This document shows positions 36,221 through 45,046 of a stretch of 64,000 nt of DNA, one piece after another; positions within the stretch are counted from its first letter, which is position 1; every line of letters starts with the position of its first letter. The DNA comes from Lysinibacillus sp. OF-1 (GTDB lineage Bacteria > Bacillota > Bacilli > Bacillales_A > Planococcaceae): positions 3,038,001-3,102,000 of the forward strand of contig NZ_CP102798.1 in assembly GCF_028356935.1 (NCBI RefSeq), in the 5' to 3' direction. The notes beneath the pieces were generated by a model, which had not been told where the DNA came from, did not search any database, and saw only the letters and a program-made list of their open reading frames with translations. The position numbers were made by a program, and so were the translations under genes.

Positions 36221-36592
36221 TTATTCCTCACCTTTCGTTTGTGGAATTGCTGCAATTGTATCGCGTAATGTAATCCCAATATTACTTAATGCTTTTTTAT
36301 ATTCAATAACATTTGAATCTGTTGGTAAGATGATCTTTCGTGAGTTAAATTCGCCACGTTTGTAACACACAGCTGCTTTTGTTTCACCTGCAGCAGTCGC
36401 TACAGCATCGGCCATAATTCCGTATACTTCTGTTGGTACGCTTTCTTTAGTCATCGCAACGGCTTCCCCTTCGGCATCCAGCGCAAATACTTGTCCTACT
36501 GATAACTCTTGTTCAGCTGCAACTTTGATAGGCTCTGTTACTACTTTATCTTGAAAGCCTGCTAATAGGTTCTCATGTTCTAGTGCATACAT
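36221..36592 (-). CDS. Head decoration protein, lambda gpD family
   Basis: 123-aa capsid-stabilising protein with the gpD core (VFALDAEGEAVAM, TKAAVCYKRGEFN). It is between protease and capsid genes as in lambda. Confidence 0.92.
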   Translation of the reverse strand: MYALEHENLLAGFQDKVVTEPIKVAAEQELSVGQVFALDAEGEAVAMTKESVPTEVYGIMADAVATAAGETKAAVCYKRGEFNSRKIILPTDSNVIEYKKALSNIGITLRDTIAAIPQTKGEE

Positions 36593-36607
36593 TTTTTGAT
36601 TCCCCCT

Positions 36608-36937
36608 TTATAAAATGTCATCAAGCAAATTATCTACTTCAGCATCTGGATTTGGTGTAGGTGCTTCTGAAGCTTCAATTTGATTTAATGGCTTTGCATC
36701 CGCAATACGATTTTGTAGCTGTTGTTGTGTTTGTTCTTTTTGTGCTTTCAAAATTTCCATTGCTGTGTCTGCAGCTGAAGCACCTGTTTCAAATTTCGCT
36801 TTGTTTACAATAGCTTCAGTACCAGGCTGTGATATATTTTCAATGTCTTGAATGCGTTGACGTTCATTATTTACAGCTGCTTTTTCAATTTGATTAACAA
36901 GCTCTGGATGCTCATTTTTTAATGTCTCTAAGTCCAT
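36608..36937 (-). CDS. Nested scaffold protein (in-frame internal start)
   Basis: An ATG at residue 229 of the protease gene (MDLETLKNEHPELVNQ) is preceded by GAGAGGAAG. It would give a 109-aa scaffold, the counterpart of lambda Nu3 inside gene C. Supported by architecture and SD only. Confidence 0.55.
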   Translation of the reverse strand: MDLETLKNEHPELVNQIEKAAVNNERQRIQDIENISQPGTEAIVNKAKFETGASAADTAMEILKAQKEQTQQQLQNRIADAKPLNQIEASEAPTPNPDAEVDNLLDDIL

Positions 36938-37621
36938 CTTTTGACTTCCTCTCTCGTTTTGAGTAATTGAATTCATTGTCGAATTCATGGGGTCCACCTT
37001 TAGTTGTTGGCGAAGTTGATCTAACACACTTTTAGGAATAGCACCTTCCACTAGTGAAGGGTGTTCAATACTAGCTACGGCATCTAGTTCGTTTTCAAAC
37101 ATGATGGCATCAATAAAGCCATTTTCCTTTGCTTCACTAGCAGTCATCCAAGTTGTACGATTCATCATTTGTAATAACTCTTCTGCTGTTTTAGAAGTCT
37201 TGGAACGATATGCATTGGTAATTGTTTGATTGACTTTTTGTAAAAAGTCACTCGTAGCATCCATTTCGTTGTAATCTCCCCATGCACCAGTTAAAGCGTT
37301 GTGAATCATCAACTGAGCTACTGGAGACATTTCTACGTGTTGTCCTGCCATGGAAATGACACTAGCTGCACTTGCTGCCATACCTACAATTTGAACTTTA
37401 ACTTTTCCGTTAAAGGATTTTAAAGCCGTATAGATTTCAGCTGCAGAAAAAACAGATCCACCACCTGAATTGACAACTACAAGTAACTCCCCATCTTGGT
37501 TTCGTAAGGCACGATCAATAGCCGTATTTACTTTACCTGGACTCGTTGCAGGAATTGCGAAATAGTCATAAATCCACTGGTCTGCATCATTGATAATTGG
37601 TCCCTTAATCTCAATCTTCAT
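36608..37621 (-). CDS. ClpP-like head maturation protease with C-terminal scaffold
   Basis: 337 aa. Residues 1-190 are a ClpP-like protease: VNSGGGSVFSA oxyanion strand, catalytic Ser in GMAASAASV, His in QLMIHNAL, Asp nearby. Residues about 229-337 are a charged, helical scaffold-like tail with its own potential start (see 36608-36937). It processes the prohead. The start overlaps the portal stop by 11 nt. Confidence 0.9.
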   Translation of the reverse strand: MKIEIKGPIINDADQWIYDYFAIPATSPGKVNTAIDRALRNQDGELLVVVNSGGGSVFSAAEIYTALKSFNGKVKVQIVGMAASAASVISMAGQHVEMSPVAQLMIHNALTGAWGDYNEMDATSDFLQKVNQTITNAYRSKTSKTAEELLQMMNRTTWMTASEAKENGFIDAIMFENELDAVASIEHPSLVEGAIPKSVLDQLRQQLKVDPMNSTMNSITQNERGSQKMDLETLKNEHPELVNQIEKAAVNNERQRIQDIENISQPGTEAIVNKAKFETGASAADTAMEILKAQKEQTQQQLQNRIADAKPLNQIEASEAPTPNPDAEVDNLLDDIL

Positions 37622-39185
37622 CGTTTTCTTTCACCTCCTTCTCCTGAAGAACTTTCAAGGCCTCTAAATACGCCAAATCAAGTCCAGCATCTCGTCTAGC
37701 ATTTTCCTCACGTACTCGTTGGTAATGATTACGCCAGAAGTTACCACTTGTCATTTCTACCGTCTCTCGCGCTCTCGTACTAAAGCCCGCTTCCACACGT
37801 TTAATCGCTGCATTTACTTCTTTGAGTGGATCTAACTGTCCTTGTGATGGTCCATTCCATTCAGCAGTACTATAAGCTTGCCTTATTAATGGATTTTCCA
37901 AAAAACCAGGTGCATGAATGCGACCTATTAAAATGGCCTCTGTCAACCATTCTTCATAGATGGGTTGGCAAAAGCGACTTGCAATGAATTCTCGACGCAT
38001 TTTAAACATCTTCCACGCCTCGAGCAATGCTGCCCTTGAAGCTGAATAACTCGAAGTAAAATGCTTAACAAGAACCTCATATGGAATTTCTAGTGCTGCA
38101 CCCATTTGACGTATGATTGCTGTTACAAATGGATCAAAAGAGGCATTATTCCGTGCTGGATTTGACATATTTGCCTTTTCACCTGGATTTAACGCTATTA
38201 CAGAGCCTGCTGCAAGTTCCACTGTCATATCATCCTCTTGATCAACCTGTTCTTCTTCAGGTATTCCTTCACCAATAACTTGACCAGAACCATCTTCATC
38301 TTCAGTAGTTTCAATAAATACCGTCATTAGTGATGAAATCAGAGCAGCTGTTAATTCTGCTTCACTATAACGATCTAATTGTTTTAAGCTTTCAATTACT
38401 GGTGCTAATATTGGGACTCCACGCCTTTGTTCTGGTCGTTCAGATTCCATAAGGTGCAAGATATTTTGACGTCCGCTTAATTTCCCGAACTTTTCAACAC
38501 GTTTCCATTCTTTTTTGCCAGAGTCCATTGATAAAGGATGTATATTGCAAATATGATAGGCTGCAACTTCACCAAAAGTCCCTAGTTCAACACCATTAAT
38601 AATGTTCTTTGATGCATTTGTTGGACTTGATATGCGATCACTTTCAATTAACTGTACCCGTAACCCATACCAATGCTCCTTATGGTACCTGTGTGGTAAC
38701 GTCACAAATGTTTCTCCACTTGCCAGAAATGACAAAAACGCAATTTGCTGAAGCTCATAAAAATTGTGCATTTGCATTGAGTCACACATCAACGACTTTG
38801 CCCACAAAGAGAATTCTCTTTCAACATGCGTTTCCCATTCATCTGCTTGTTGTTCAGTTATACCTAAAAATTCATGGTCTATTTGGCTATTTAACACTAA
38901 ACCGTACCCAACAACATTTGTACGAATGGTTTTCAACGCACCTGTAGCTAGTGGGGTATTCATATACAAGTCGCGTGATCGCTCTCGTAGCATTTCTAAG
39001 TTCTCGTCAATATCTTCTTTCGTAGAGCCGCCTTTTGACCGCCATCCCCGCATTGATTTCTTTTGTTTACTAGCACCACTATTGGAATAGCCAGTGTTCA
39101 ATATATCTAGTTGTTTACGTGCTACTTGACGTTTCACAGCTCGAACTGGTGATACAACGGCTATTGCACGGTCTATCATATTCAT
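37611..39185 (-). CDS. Portal protein, lambda gpB family
   Basis: 524-aa portal vertex protein. Typical features are MRERSRDLYMNTPLATGALK-like motifs near residue 65 (LRERSRDLYMNTPLATGALK), VQLIESDRI near 175, and the C-terminal SYSASRAALLEAWKMFKMRR. DNA passes through its dodecamer during packaging. Confidence 0.94.
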   Translation of the reverse strand: MNMIDRAIAVVSPVRAVKRQVARKQLDILNTGYSNSGASKQKKSMRGWRSKGGSTKEDIDENLEMLRERSRDLYMNTPLATGALKTIRTNVVGYGLVLNSQIDHEFLGITEQQADEWETHVEREFSLWAKSLMCDSMQMHNFYELQQIAFLSFLASGETFVTLPHRYHKEHWYGLRVQLIESDRISSPTNASKNIINGVELGTFGEVAAYHICNIHPLSMDSGKKEWKRVEKFGKLSGRQNILHLMESERPEQRRGVPILAPVIESLKQLDRYSEAELTAALISSLMTVFIETTEDEDGSGQVIGEGIPEEEQVDQEDDMTVELAAGSVIALNPGEKANMSNPARNNASFDPFVTAIIRQMGAALEIPYEVLVKHFTSSYSASRAALLEAWKMFKMRREFIASRFCQPIYEEWLTEAILIGRIHAPGFLENPLIRQAYSTAEWNGPSQGQLDPLKEVNAAIKRVEAGFSTRARETVEMTSGNFWRNHYQRVREENARRDAGLDLAYLEALKVLQEKEVKENDED

Positions 39186-39203
39186 TTTCGACTATCCCCC
39201 TCT

Positions 39204-39437
39204 CTATAAATCTCGTGGCATGATTCGAATGGTTCTCCGTCTATTGCGCCCTTGTGAAGCCGCTTCCGCCTTGGCTAGTTCTTTTTGCCAAAACCTTATT
39301 TGCTCTCTTACCTGGGCTAAATTAGCACGTTCTAAACGTCTGTCATCAATTGCATAGCTTTGTCCACTGGCAATAGCAGATTCAGCCGCTAACCACATTT
39401 GCAGACGCTCTCGACATTCCTGAACTGTAAAAGCCAT
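39204..39437 (-). CDS. gpW/DUF6148-like head-tail joining protein
   Basis: 77-aa protein with CRERLQMWLAAESAIASGQS and YAIDDRRLERANLAQVREQI, the gpW-type helical hairpin found between terminase and portal genes in lambda-like head clusters. Confidence 0.85.
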   Translation of the reverse strand: MAFTVQECRERLQMWLAAESAIASGQSYAIDDRRLERANLAQVREQIRFWQKELAKAEAASQGRNRRRTIRIMPRDL

Positions 39438-39440
39438 TAA

Positions 39441-41258
39441 CTACACTCCTTTCGATAAAACGCCACGTCTACGTTTTTTCTTTCTTTTGGTAACTTGATT
39501 AAATACGTTTCCTGTCAAATTGTTTTCAGCAAGAAACTTCATGTCTGGGTTTAATATCCGAAGGGCTGCTAATGCATAATTCCTCAAATCAAGGGGTTCA
39601 TTCCGAATACCTGAAGATTTTTTAACCCATTCTATTTTCATGGCACCTTTAAAAAAACGAGTTACTTTTCGCTCTGATGTCAATCCAATAAAATAAGCCT
39701 CGTCATATCCCTTCTCCTTTTCTACAGGGAAGAAACAATAACCAGGCTTATTTTCAAATTCATTTTTTAATCGAGAATAAATTATATCCTTACCTTCATT
39801 TACACCAATCGAGAATAAATGGATTGATTGCCTTCCTACTTTTGAAGGTTTATTGATAAAAGCAATACCTGGCCCACCTCTCCCTTTGATGGCAAATATC
39901 CTCCGATGTTCTCTAGCTTTACAAAAATCATAGACCTCATTTGTGTAGTGCCCACCAGAGTCAACACATGCAGCTGATATACTTAAATTCACACCATCAT
40001 TACGTATAAAGTCCTTCATTAAGAAAGAGTCGACTTGATTCCATACAGCCTCTTGACCAGGATCACCATAAAAGATTTTATAGTAAATACCATATGAAAT
40101 TTCATCAATACCCCATCCAACCACCTCAACTTCTAATCGATCATCTTGAACATCGACTCCAGCTGTCAATACTAATGCGTCCTTTGGTACTTCACATTCA
40201 TAACGGATACGTCGGGAAATGAGTTTATCATGATCTTGGTCATTCGTTTTTTCCTCCCATGACTCACCAAGCGTTGTATTGACCCATGTTTTTAAGGTCT
40301 CTGTACCTTTTCGTTTGGCCTCTTTAAACTCATCGATAATCTTTGCCCATTTTTCCCAAGGGGATGCTAGTGCATTTAAATGAAATCCACGTTTCTTTGC
40401 CTCTACATTTCGTGCAATCCATTTACCAGGACGTGCTTTCCATTCGACTTCAGTATGTTGTTCTTTACAACCCATACATTCCATCGTTACTGTTTCAAAA
40501 CGTATTTGAGACCAAACATAGGGTTGAAACTTTCCACAACTCGGACAAGAAACACACCATTCTTCTTTCGTACTTTCTTCATACTCCGCTTCAATACGTG
40601 ATGCACCTTTAACTGTCGGTGTAGAAACCGAAATCCATTTACTGTTCCAAAAAGTCTTAGTTCGTTTCTGAGCTAGGGATAATGGATCTCCTTCAGTTCC
40701 TGCAGATGGTGGGAATCTGTCCACTTCATCAGCTAAAACAATACGTACTGGCCGTGATGCTAAACTTGCAGGTGAATTCGCCCCCACTAAAGTAAGATGT
40801 CCACCAGCAAACTTCTTTTGAAGTAAAGTGTTGTTTCCATCCTTCGCTTTTGGACTATTAACTTTTTTTGATAAAGAAGGTGTATCTCGTATCATTGCCG
40901 CAATACGATCCTTAGAATAGGCTTCTGCCATTTCAAGCGTAGGCTGCATTAGCAGCATTGGTGAAGGATCATAGTCGATATGATAGCCAACGATGTTATT
41001 AATAACTTCTGATTTACCAACTTGGGCAGATGACATCACAACAATTTCCTCAGTCTCTGGATCATTGACCGCATCCATTATTTCACGTTGATAAGGTGCA
41101 CGGTCTGTATCCCATTTCCCATGTTCTGCAGAAGATTCTTTAGATAACACCCTATGTTTATCTGCCCACTGCGAAACAGTTAATTTAGGTGGTGGTGCGA
41201 CAAGTCTCGCAACTTTCTTAAACAATTTCATGGTCTGTTTTCGGACCATCATCATCAC
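39441..41258 (-). CDS. Terminase large subunit, gpA family
   Basis: 605-aa packaging motor and nuclease. The ATPase part has the atypical Walker A MSSAQVGKSEV (near residue 75) and Walker B IVLADEVDRF. Zinc cysteines CPSCGK and CMGCKEQH follow, with a C-terminal RNase H-like nuclease (LTAGVDVQDDRLEVEVVGW). The exact start among the leading ATGs is uncertain (KLFKKVARL may be the true beginning). The gpA type is usual in cos-packaging phages. Confidence 0.93.
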   Translation of the reverse strand: MMMMVRKQTMKLFKKVARLVAPPPKLTVSQWADKHRVLSKESSAEHGKWDTDRAPYQREIMDAVNDPETEEIVVMSSAQVGKSEVINNIVGYHIDYDPSPMLLMQPTLEMAEAYSKDRIAAMIRDTPSLSKKVNSPKAKDGNNTLLQKKFAGGHLTLVGANSPASLASRPVRIVLADEVDRFPPSAGTEGDPLSLAQKRTKTFWNSKWISVSTPTVKGASRIEAEYEESTKEEWCVSCPSCGKFQPYVWSQIRFETVTMECMGCKEQHTEVEWKARPGKWIARNVEAKKRGFHLNALASPWEKWAKIIDEFKEAKRKGTETLKTWVNTTLGESWEEKTNDQDHDKLISRRIRYECEVPKDALVLTAGVDVQDDRLEVEVVGWGIDEISYGIYYKIFYGDPGQEAVWNQVDSFLMKDFIRNDGVNLSISAACVDSGGHYTNEVYDFCKAREHRRIFAIKGRGGPGIAFINKPSKVGRQSIHLFSIGVNEGKDIIYSRLKNEFENKPGYCFFPVEKEKGYDEAYFIGLTSERKVTRFFKGAMKIEWVKKSSGIRNEPLDLRNYALAALRILNPDMKFLAENNLTGNVFNQVTKRKKKRRRGVLSKGV

Positions 41259-41796
41259 CTACAACTTCAACTTCCTCGTCATCGTCTTCAGTAAAGAACA
41301 TAGAAGGATCATATTCAGCTAACTCAATTAACGCTTGGTTAATATCCCTTTCTAACAGAGCCTCAATAGCTTTCGGATCATCCTTACTTGCTAACAATGG
41401 TGCTACTTTAGAAGGTAACGATAGCATTTTTGACCGGAAAGACATCACCATATGATTAAGCACCTTTTCAACCTCATCAGCCTTGTGCATTTCCTTCTTG
41501 ATATGAGCAAGCTCAATTTCAGCTTTCTCTCGTTTAGCTTTTTCGTGAAGCCACTTTTCATATTCTAGAGATTCCATTACTTTACTCTCGTCGATTCCAT
41601 CGTAAGACATCTTCAAGAATGTTACATATCGACTTACAGTGTCAATGAGGTCATATCGTCCATGAGCAATACGAGCGATGACACCATCATCAACTAAATA
41701 TCTAACATTCCGTTCTGTCATATTGAACATTTTAGAGATAATTTTTGTATTCACAACTGTTTTATCATCTAGTTTCGTCTTTGCTGTTTCTGACAT
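41218..41796 (-). CDS. Terminase small subunit (Nu1-like)
   Basis: 192 aa. The N-terminal winged helix (KIISKMFNMTERNVRYLVDD) recognises the cos or pac site; a central helical stretch and acidic C-terminus (EDDDEEVEVVGDDDG) follow, the latter probably binding the large subunit. The start MSETAK is preceded by GGGGTGAGG. It overlaps the large subunit gene by 41 nt. Confidence 0.85.
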   Translation of the reverse strand: MSETAKTKLDDKTVVNTKIISKMFNMTERNVRYLVDDGVIARIAHGRYDLIDTVSRYVTFLKMSYDGIDESKVMESLEYEKWLHEKAKREKAEIELAHIKKEMHKADEVEKVLNHMVMSFRSKMLSLPSKVAPLLASKDDPKAIEALLERDINQALIELAEYDPSMFFTEDDDEEVEVVGDDDGPKTDHEIV

Positions 41797-41833
41797 TTCC
41801 TCACCCCATTTTCTTCTAATTAACATTGACCAT

Positions 41834-41899
41834 CTCGCGGACGGAAGGAACACTTATTTTCAGCATATATCTAGACCGTTTTTGGGGCTCGCGAGACCC
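41834..41899. promoter_or_regulatory. Candidate cos region
   Basis: A GC-rich island upstream of the small terminase gene with CTCGCG at 41834 and the near-palindrome GGGGCTCGCGAGACCC at 41884-41899 (8-bp perfect core CTCGCGAG). Position and hyphenated symmetry recall lambda cosN. Cohesive ends are not demonstrated. Confidence 0.4.
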
Positions 41900-41976
41900 G
41901 CAGGCTTCTTATATATGGCCAGGAGAACCTAAATATATAAAAAAGCCATACAGCAAGTACTTGAATTGCTTACCCA

Positions 41977-42210
41977 TCACTCAAATATAGGTCTATCTTT
42001 AATGATTGCTAATGCCTGCTGCTCAGTGAATCCTTTCTTAATTAATCCATCGTATTTATGTTTAAGAAAGGTTGCCTTCGCATCCCACTCTTCAATTGCA
42101 TACGGTAATACCTCTTTCATTTTTTCAATGCTCTTTTCATATTCATTACGTGTATCTAACTTAGCAACATTACTAGATGGTACTCCAGTTATTCTTGGTT
42201 TATCAGGCAT
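41977..42210 (-). CDS. Hypothetical late-region protein
   Basis: 77-aa protein starting MPDKPRITGVPSSNVAKL, charged and helical (EKSIEKMKEVLPYAIEEWDA). AAAGGAGA lies 8 nt before this ATG. Located just before the terminase genes; family unknown. Confidence 0.65.
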   Translation of the reverse strand: MPDKPRITGVPSSNVAKLDTRNEYEKSIEKMKEVLPYAIEEWDAKATFLKHKYDGLIKKGFTEQQALAIIKDRPIFE

Positions 42211-42253
42211 AATTAGCATCTCCTTTAAGGCATAATAAAAGTCACAGCTTGTA

Positions 42254-42418
42254 TCACCGTGACTTTAAATCATCTGATTTAATTAAATTAGAGAGTCCTA
42301 TATCTTTAACATAGGTTGTGCCACAATCAGCACATACACATCCTCCAGGTGTCTTAACAAAAACTTTTTGACTCACTTCTTCGCTCCCACACTCAGGGCA
42401 TCTTTCATCATATCTATT
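42254..42418 (-). CDS. Small zinc-ribbon protein
   Basis: 54 aa with CPECGSEEV and CVCADCGTTY, a complete Cys4 ribbon. AAAGGGG before the ATG fixes this start. A longer frame from 42523 would add a hydrophobic N-terminal helix but has a poor SD. Function unknown. Confidence 0.7.
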   Translation of the reverse strand, partial: NRYDERCPECGSEEVSQKVFVKTPGGCVCADCGTTYVKDIGLSNLIKSDDLKSR

Positions 42419-42523
42419 CATTGCATCGCCCCTTTCACTTGACCATATCCATTTATCACACACTAACATACTAGCACAGATAAAACTGGAAAGTGTTCCA
42501 ATAGTGTCCCATAATTGTTCCAT

Positions 42524-42771
42524 TTTTGTTCCACTATTATTTTCCGTTATACTTTTCCAGCCTATCCACAGCTTTATTCACACATCCACCACCTTAACAT
42601 AACATATATTCTGTTAACGTCATTTGATGTTCAAAAACCTATATATACCAACACTTCTCTTCTCCTTTCCCATTTGACATTTACAGTACATATTTGAAGC
42701 TATGTCTTTATCTCACTAAATCATTGAAATGTTATCCGCAACTTACAGTTTCCGAAAAAGCCCAAAATAAA
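42524..42771. other. Non-coding gap upstream of the packaging genes
   Basis: About 250 bp, AT-rich, without a supported gene. By position, just after the ArpU-type regulator and recombinase, it is where a late promoter is expected, but no consensus promoter was convincing. Confidence 0.4.
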
Positions 42772-42798
42772 AAAGCAATCCAATTTACAGATTGCTTT
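42772..42798 (-). terminator. Terminator of the early/middle operon
   Basis: AAAGCAATC-N9-GATTGCTTT hairpin with T-runs, overlapping the stop codon of the small recombinase gene. Confidence 0.75.
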
Positions 42799-43379
42799 TA
42801 TCCTCTAAAGTCTAATTTGCCGTATGCTCGATCAATTGCATCTTGGTTGACCCCTATATACTTTAAAGTTATGTATGGGGCACTGTGACCATATATGTCT
42901 TGTAGCAAAGCCACATCTTTTGTTTCTTGATAGATATGATACCCAAACGTTTTTCTCAACGTATGTGTCCCTATTTCTTTTAATCCACACGCTACAGCTG
43001 CTTCTCTTAAAATATCATATGCCCTAACACGGGTTATCGGTTGGTTACGCCCCTGCCTTGATTTAAACAAATAATCATCCATATCCAAGTCATTGCAATA
43101 TAAAGCGATCATTTTCTTTAAATGGGGAACTATAGGAACCCGTCTTTTAGTTGTGTATTTACGGCTTTTCTTTCTTGATCTCTTTGTCTTTATTTCAGTT
43201 ACATAGAAGACATCTTTATTAAACACATCAATCTTCTTAACGGGCAATATATCACTAATACGTAACCCTGTATAAATACCAAAACAAAACAATAATTCAT
43301 CACGGCTATTTCTATTACTTAAAAACGATTGTACTTCTATCACTTTATCAATATCACGTATGGGTTGGACAAAATTCAT
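42798..43379 (-). CDS. Small tyrosine recombinase of the ArpU-adjacent type
   Basis: 193 aa, consisting only of a catalytic domain. Arg in TGLRISD (near 40), HTLRKTFGYH (H-x2-R near 138), YGHSAPYIT and a late Tyr in LKYIG are all present. It lacks the N-terminal arm and core-binding domains of integrases. Proteins like this follow ArpU in many Firmicute phages and are not the enzyme that integrates the phage; the role may be resolution or regulation. Confidence 0.85.
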   Translation of the reverse strand: MNFVQPIRDIDKVIEVQSFLSNRNSRDELLFCFGIYTGLRISDILPVKKIDVFNKDVFYVTEIKTKRSRKKSRKYTTKRRVPIVPHLKKMIALYCNDLDMDDYLFKSRQGRNQPITRVRAYDILREAAVACGLKEIGTHTLRKTFGYHIYQETKDVALLQDIYGHSAPYITLKYIGVNQDAIDRAYGKLDFRG

Positions 43380-43819
43380 TGTACCACCTCAGCCACTTGA
43401 TACACTTCAATACCTAACCCTATTGCCAGCTTATATAAAGCACGATTCCTCAAACGGTAATATTTGCTTTTAGACATGCGAAGTTCTGTATAGATTTCAT
43501 AGTTGTACATTGGTTCTGTCTCTAAAAAGGCCAACGTGACTATACGTCGTTCTATAGATGTTAATCTACTCAGGCCTCTATTAAACCAAGCAAAGAATCT
43601 CTCATACTCTTTTTCTTTATCTACACATTCGATGGCTGCCCCTTCCACACTGGACTGCTTAACATTCGAAAAAGTCGGCATTTCTAACGTATATTTTGCT
43701 GTGATTGAAGGCATAAAATCATCAGGTGTCGTCAACATGTAAGTTCGATATTGTCTAAATATGTTTTCAATCTCCTTTTGTGTCGCTTCTCCATCAATGT
43801 TTTGCAAAATCTCTATCAT
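43376..43819 (-). CDS. ArpU-family late transcription regulator
   Basis: 147 aa starting MIEILQNIDGEATQ. A sigma-factor-like HTH is at the C-terminus (LTSIERRIVTLAFLE; EIYTELRMSKSKYYRLRNRA). ArpU proteins are thought to switch on late genes. The start follows AAAGGTGG by 8 nt. The stop overlaps the recombinase start. Confidence 0.85.
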   Translation of the reverse strand: MIEILQNIDGEATQKEIENIFRQYRTYMLTTPDDFMPSITAKYTLEMPTFSNVKQSSVEGAAIECVDKEKEYERFFAWFNRGLSRLTSIERRIVTLAFLETEPMYNYEIYTELRMSKSKYYRLRNRALYKLAIGLGIEVYQVAEVVQ

Positions 43820-43851
43820 AGTAGTGGCCACCTTTCTTTAAAAATAAAAGA

Positions 43852-43887
43852 ACAGCAAACACAATGCTCCTACATTGCGCCTGCTGT
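43852..43887 (-). terminator. Hairpin between xtrA and arpU
   Basis: Nested stems ACAGC/GCTGT and CAATG/CATTG followed by a T-rich stretch on the minus strand, just before the arpU SD. It could attenuate late-regulator expression. Confidence 0.45.
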
Positions 43888-43911
43888 CCGTCGGTTCTTC
43901 CGTAAGGACCA

Positions 43912-44070
43912 TTATTTACTTCTTTTAATCCGTATACGCTGTGTTCTTTCTACATCTAACACCTGTTCATTTTTCCAGTAAATAACGTCTTGACCATGTG
44001 TCCTTGGTTCAAGTTTTGTTATTTCTCCTTCTTGTACAATATAGACACCATCTTCCGTTTTTTCATTCAT
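43912..44070 (-). CDS. XtrA-like small phage protein
   Basis: 52-aa protein MNEKTEDGVYIVQEGEITKL..., with EPRTHGQDVIYWKNEQ matching the XtrA/YqaO-type pattern (IxxGxIxxLExPxHGxTxI). PBSX and skin elements encode it next to the ArpU-like regulator, as here. GGGGGAG lies 6 nt before the ATG. Confidence 0.7.
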   Translation of the reverse strand: MNEKTEDGVYIVQEGEITKLEPRTHGQDVIYWKNEQVLDVERTQRIRIKRSK

Positions 44071-44401
44071 GCATTACTCCCCCTTTATTCTCTATTAATG
44101 AGTCCATTTCAATCATTTCATAGGAGGTTGAAGCTGCAATTATCGGTCTGTGCACCAATTGTTCTAACACTATTTCTATCTCATCGATAAGCACACCTTT
44201 TATTTTACTCCTTGGGCTTAAAGGCAGCTCATCAAAAGTTATGGGATATGGAATATCAATTTCCATCTCTCTGGCCAACCGAACGATATTATCGGCATGT
44301 TGATTGTTAGCAACAACGATATACAACCATTCTTTATTCGATCTTTTTATTAAATCCGTTGTTTTCCCACACAAGCGTTTACCGCCTATTATTACCCCCA
44401 T
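44063..44401 (-). CDS. Small P-loop protein
   Basis: 112 aa with Walker A GGKRLCGKTT at residues 6-15 and a Walker B-like IKGVLIDEIE near 67-76. It is too short for a full helicase and looks like a trimmed P-loop NTPase seen in other phages of Bacilli. It overlaps the XtrA-like gene by 8 nt. Confidence 0.65.
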   Translation of the reverse strand: MGVIIGGKRLCGKTTDLIKRSNKEWLYIVVANNQHADNIVRLAREMEIDIPYPITFDELPLSPRSKIKGVLIDEIEIVLEQLVHRPIIAASTSYEMIEMDSLIENKGGVMHE

Positions 44402-44421
44402 ATATTCAACTCCATTTGCTC

Positions 44422-44673
44422 TTATTTTTCATTAACTTTAGGATAATCTGCAACTCTTTCCCAACGATTTATTCCGTTCTCAATGTTTTCAGACATCCTA
44501 TCAAACCATAAATACCTTATCGTTTTTTTATATTCTTCATATCCATAAATTTCACTAATTTCAGATCGCGTAATATAAAAAGGCTGCAATTTTATGGCCC
44601 ATTCTTTTAACTCAGTCAAGGTCATTACATCCATTTCGTCCAACGTTGGTAATGTAATAGTTTTGATCTCCAT
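44422..44673 (-). CDS. Hypothetical phage early protein
   Basis: 83 aa, helical, with ITRSEISEIYGYEEYKKTIR that may be a degenerate HTH. No recognised family. Tightly packed with its neighbours. Confidence 0.6.
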   Translation of the reverse strand: MEIKTITLPTLDEMDVMTLTELKEWAIKLQPFYITRSEISEIYGYEEYKKTIRYLWFDRMSENIENGINRWERVADYPKVNEK

Positions 44674-44678
44674 ACTAA

Positions 44679-45002
44679 CTAGTCCCAGGCGCCGTTTCGT
44701 TTCATTACTTCTACTATCTCATCAATCCAAGGTTCGTCAGTATTGATCACGACATAAGAATTAAACGGCTTTTTCCCATCTTTCTCACGTCCCGCTTCGA
44801 TATTGCCCAACAATGCGTCCAGAAATGGCGCTACCTCATTTAAAGCAAACTCGCTGTTGTACTTAACTAAATCAACTATTTTGATTACTGTATATTTTCG
44901 CTCCTTCCCTTCAAGAACTGTACCTTCAAATGTTACTTCTTCTTTCGCTGCTTCCAAAATGGCTACTACTTCCTCGTTAATCCGCGGATAATTGTTGTTC
45001 AT
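44679..45002 (-). CDS. Hypothetical phage early protein
   Basis: 107 aa starting MNNNYPRINEEVVAIL. GGGAG lies 7 nt before this ATG. Mixed alpha/beta, acidic; ends in DEIVEVMKRNGAWD. Overlapping palindromes lie in its leader (45019-45046). Function unknown. Confidence 0.6.
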   Translation of the reverse strand: MNNNYPRINEEVVAILEAAKEEVTFEGTVLEGKERKYTVIKIVDLVKYNSEFALNEVAPFLDALLGNIEAGREKDGKKPFNSYVVINTDEPWIDEIVEVMKRNGAWD

Positions 45003-45018
45003 TTTCATTCTCCCTTCT

Positions 45019-45046
45019 GCACAATATTGTGCGATTAATTCGCACA
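45019..45046. repeat. Two overlapping palindromes in an early-gene leader
   Basis: GCACAATATTGTGC (45019-45032, perfect) and TGTGCGA-TTAAT-TCGCACA (45028-45046). They share bases, so only one can fold at a time. Possible operator or RNA switch. Confidence 0.6.

Noticed and set aside
42419..42523. N-terminal extension of the zinc-ribbon protein with a hydrophobic helix
   Set aside because: The upstream ATG has no convincing SD, while AAAGGGG fits the internal ATG. Kept as an alternative in the feature text.
42798..43379. Small tyrosine recombinase as the phage integrase
   Set aside because: It lacks arm- and core-binding domains, lies in the early/middle operon beside ArpU and far from the ends. 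The large serine recombinase at 53550 is the better candidate.
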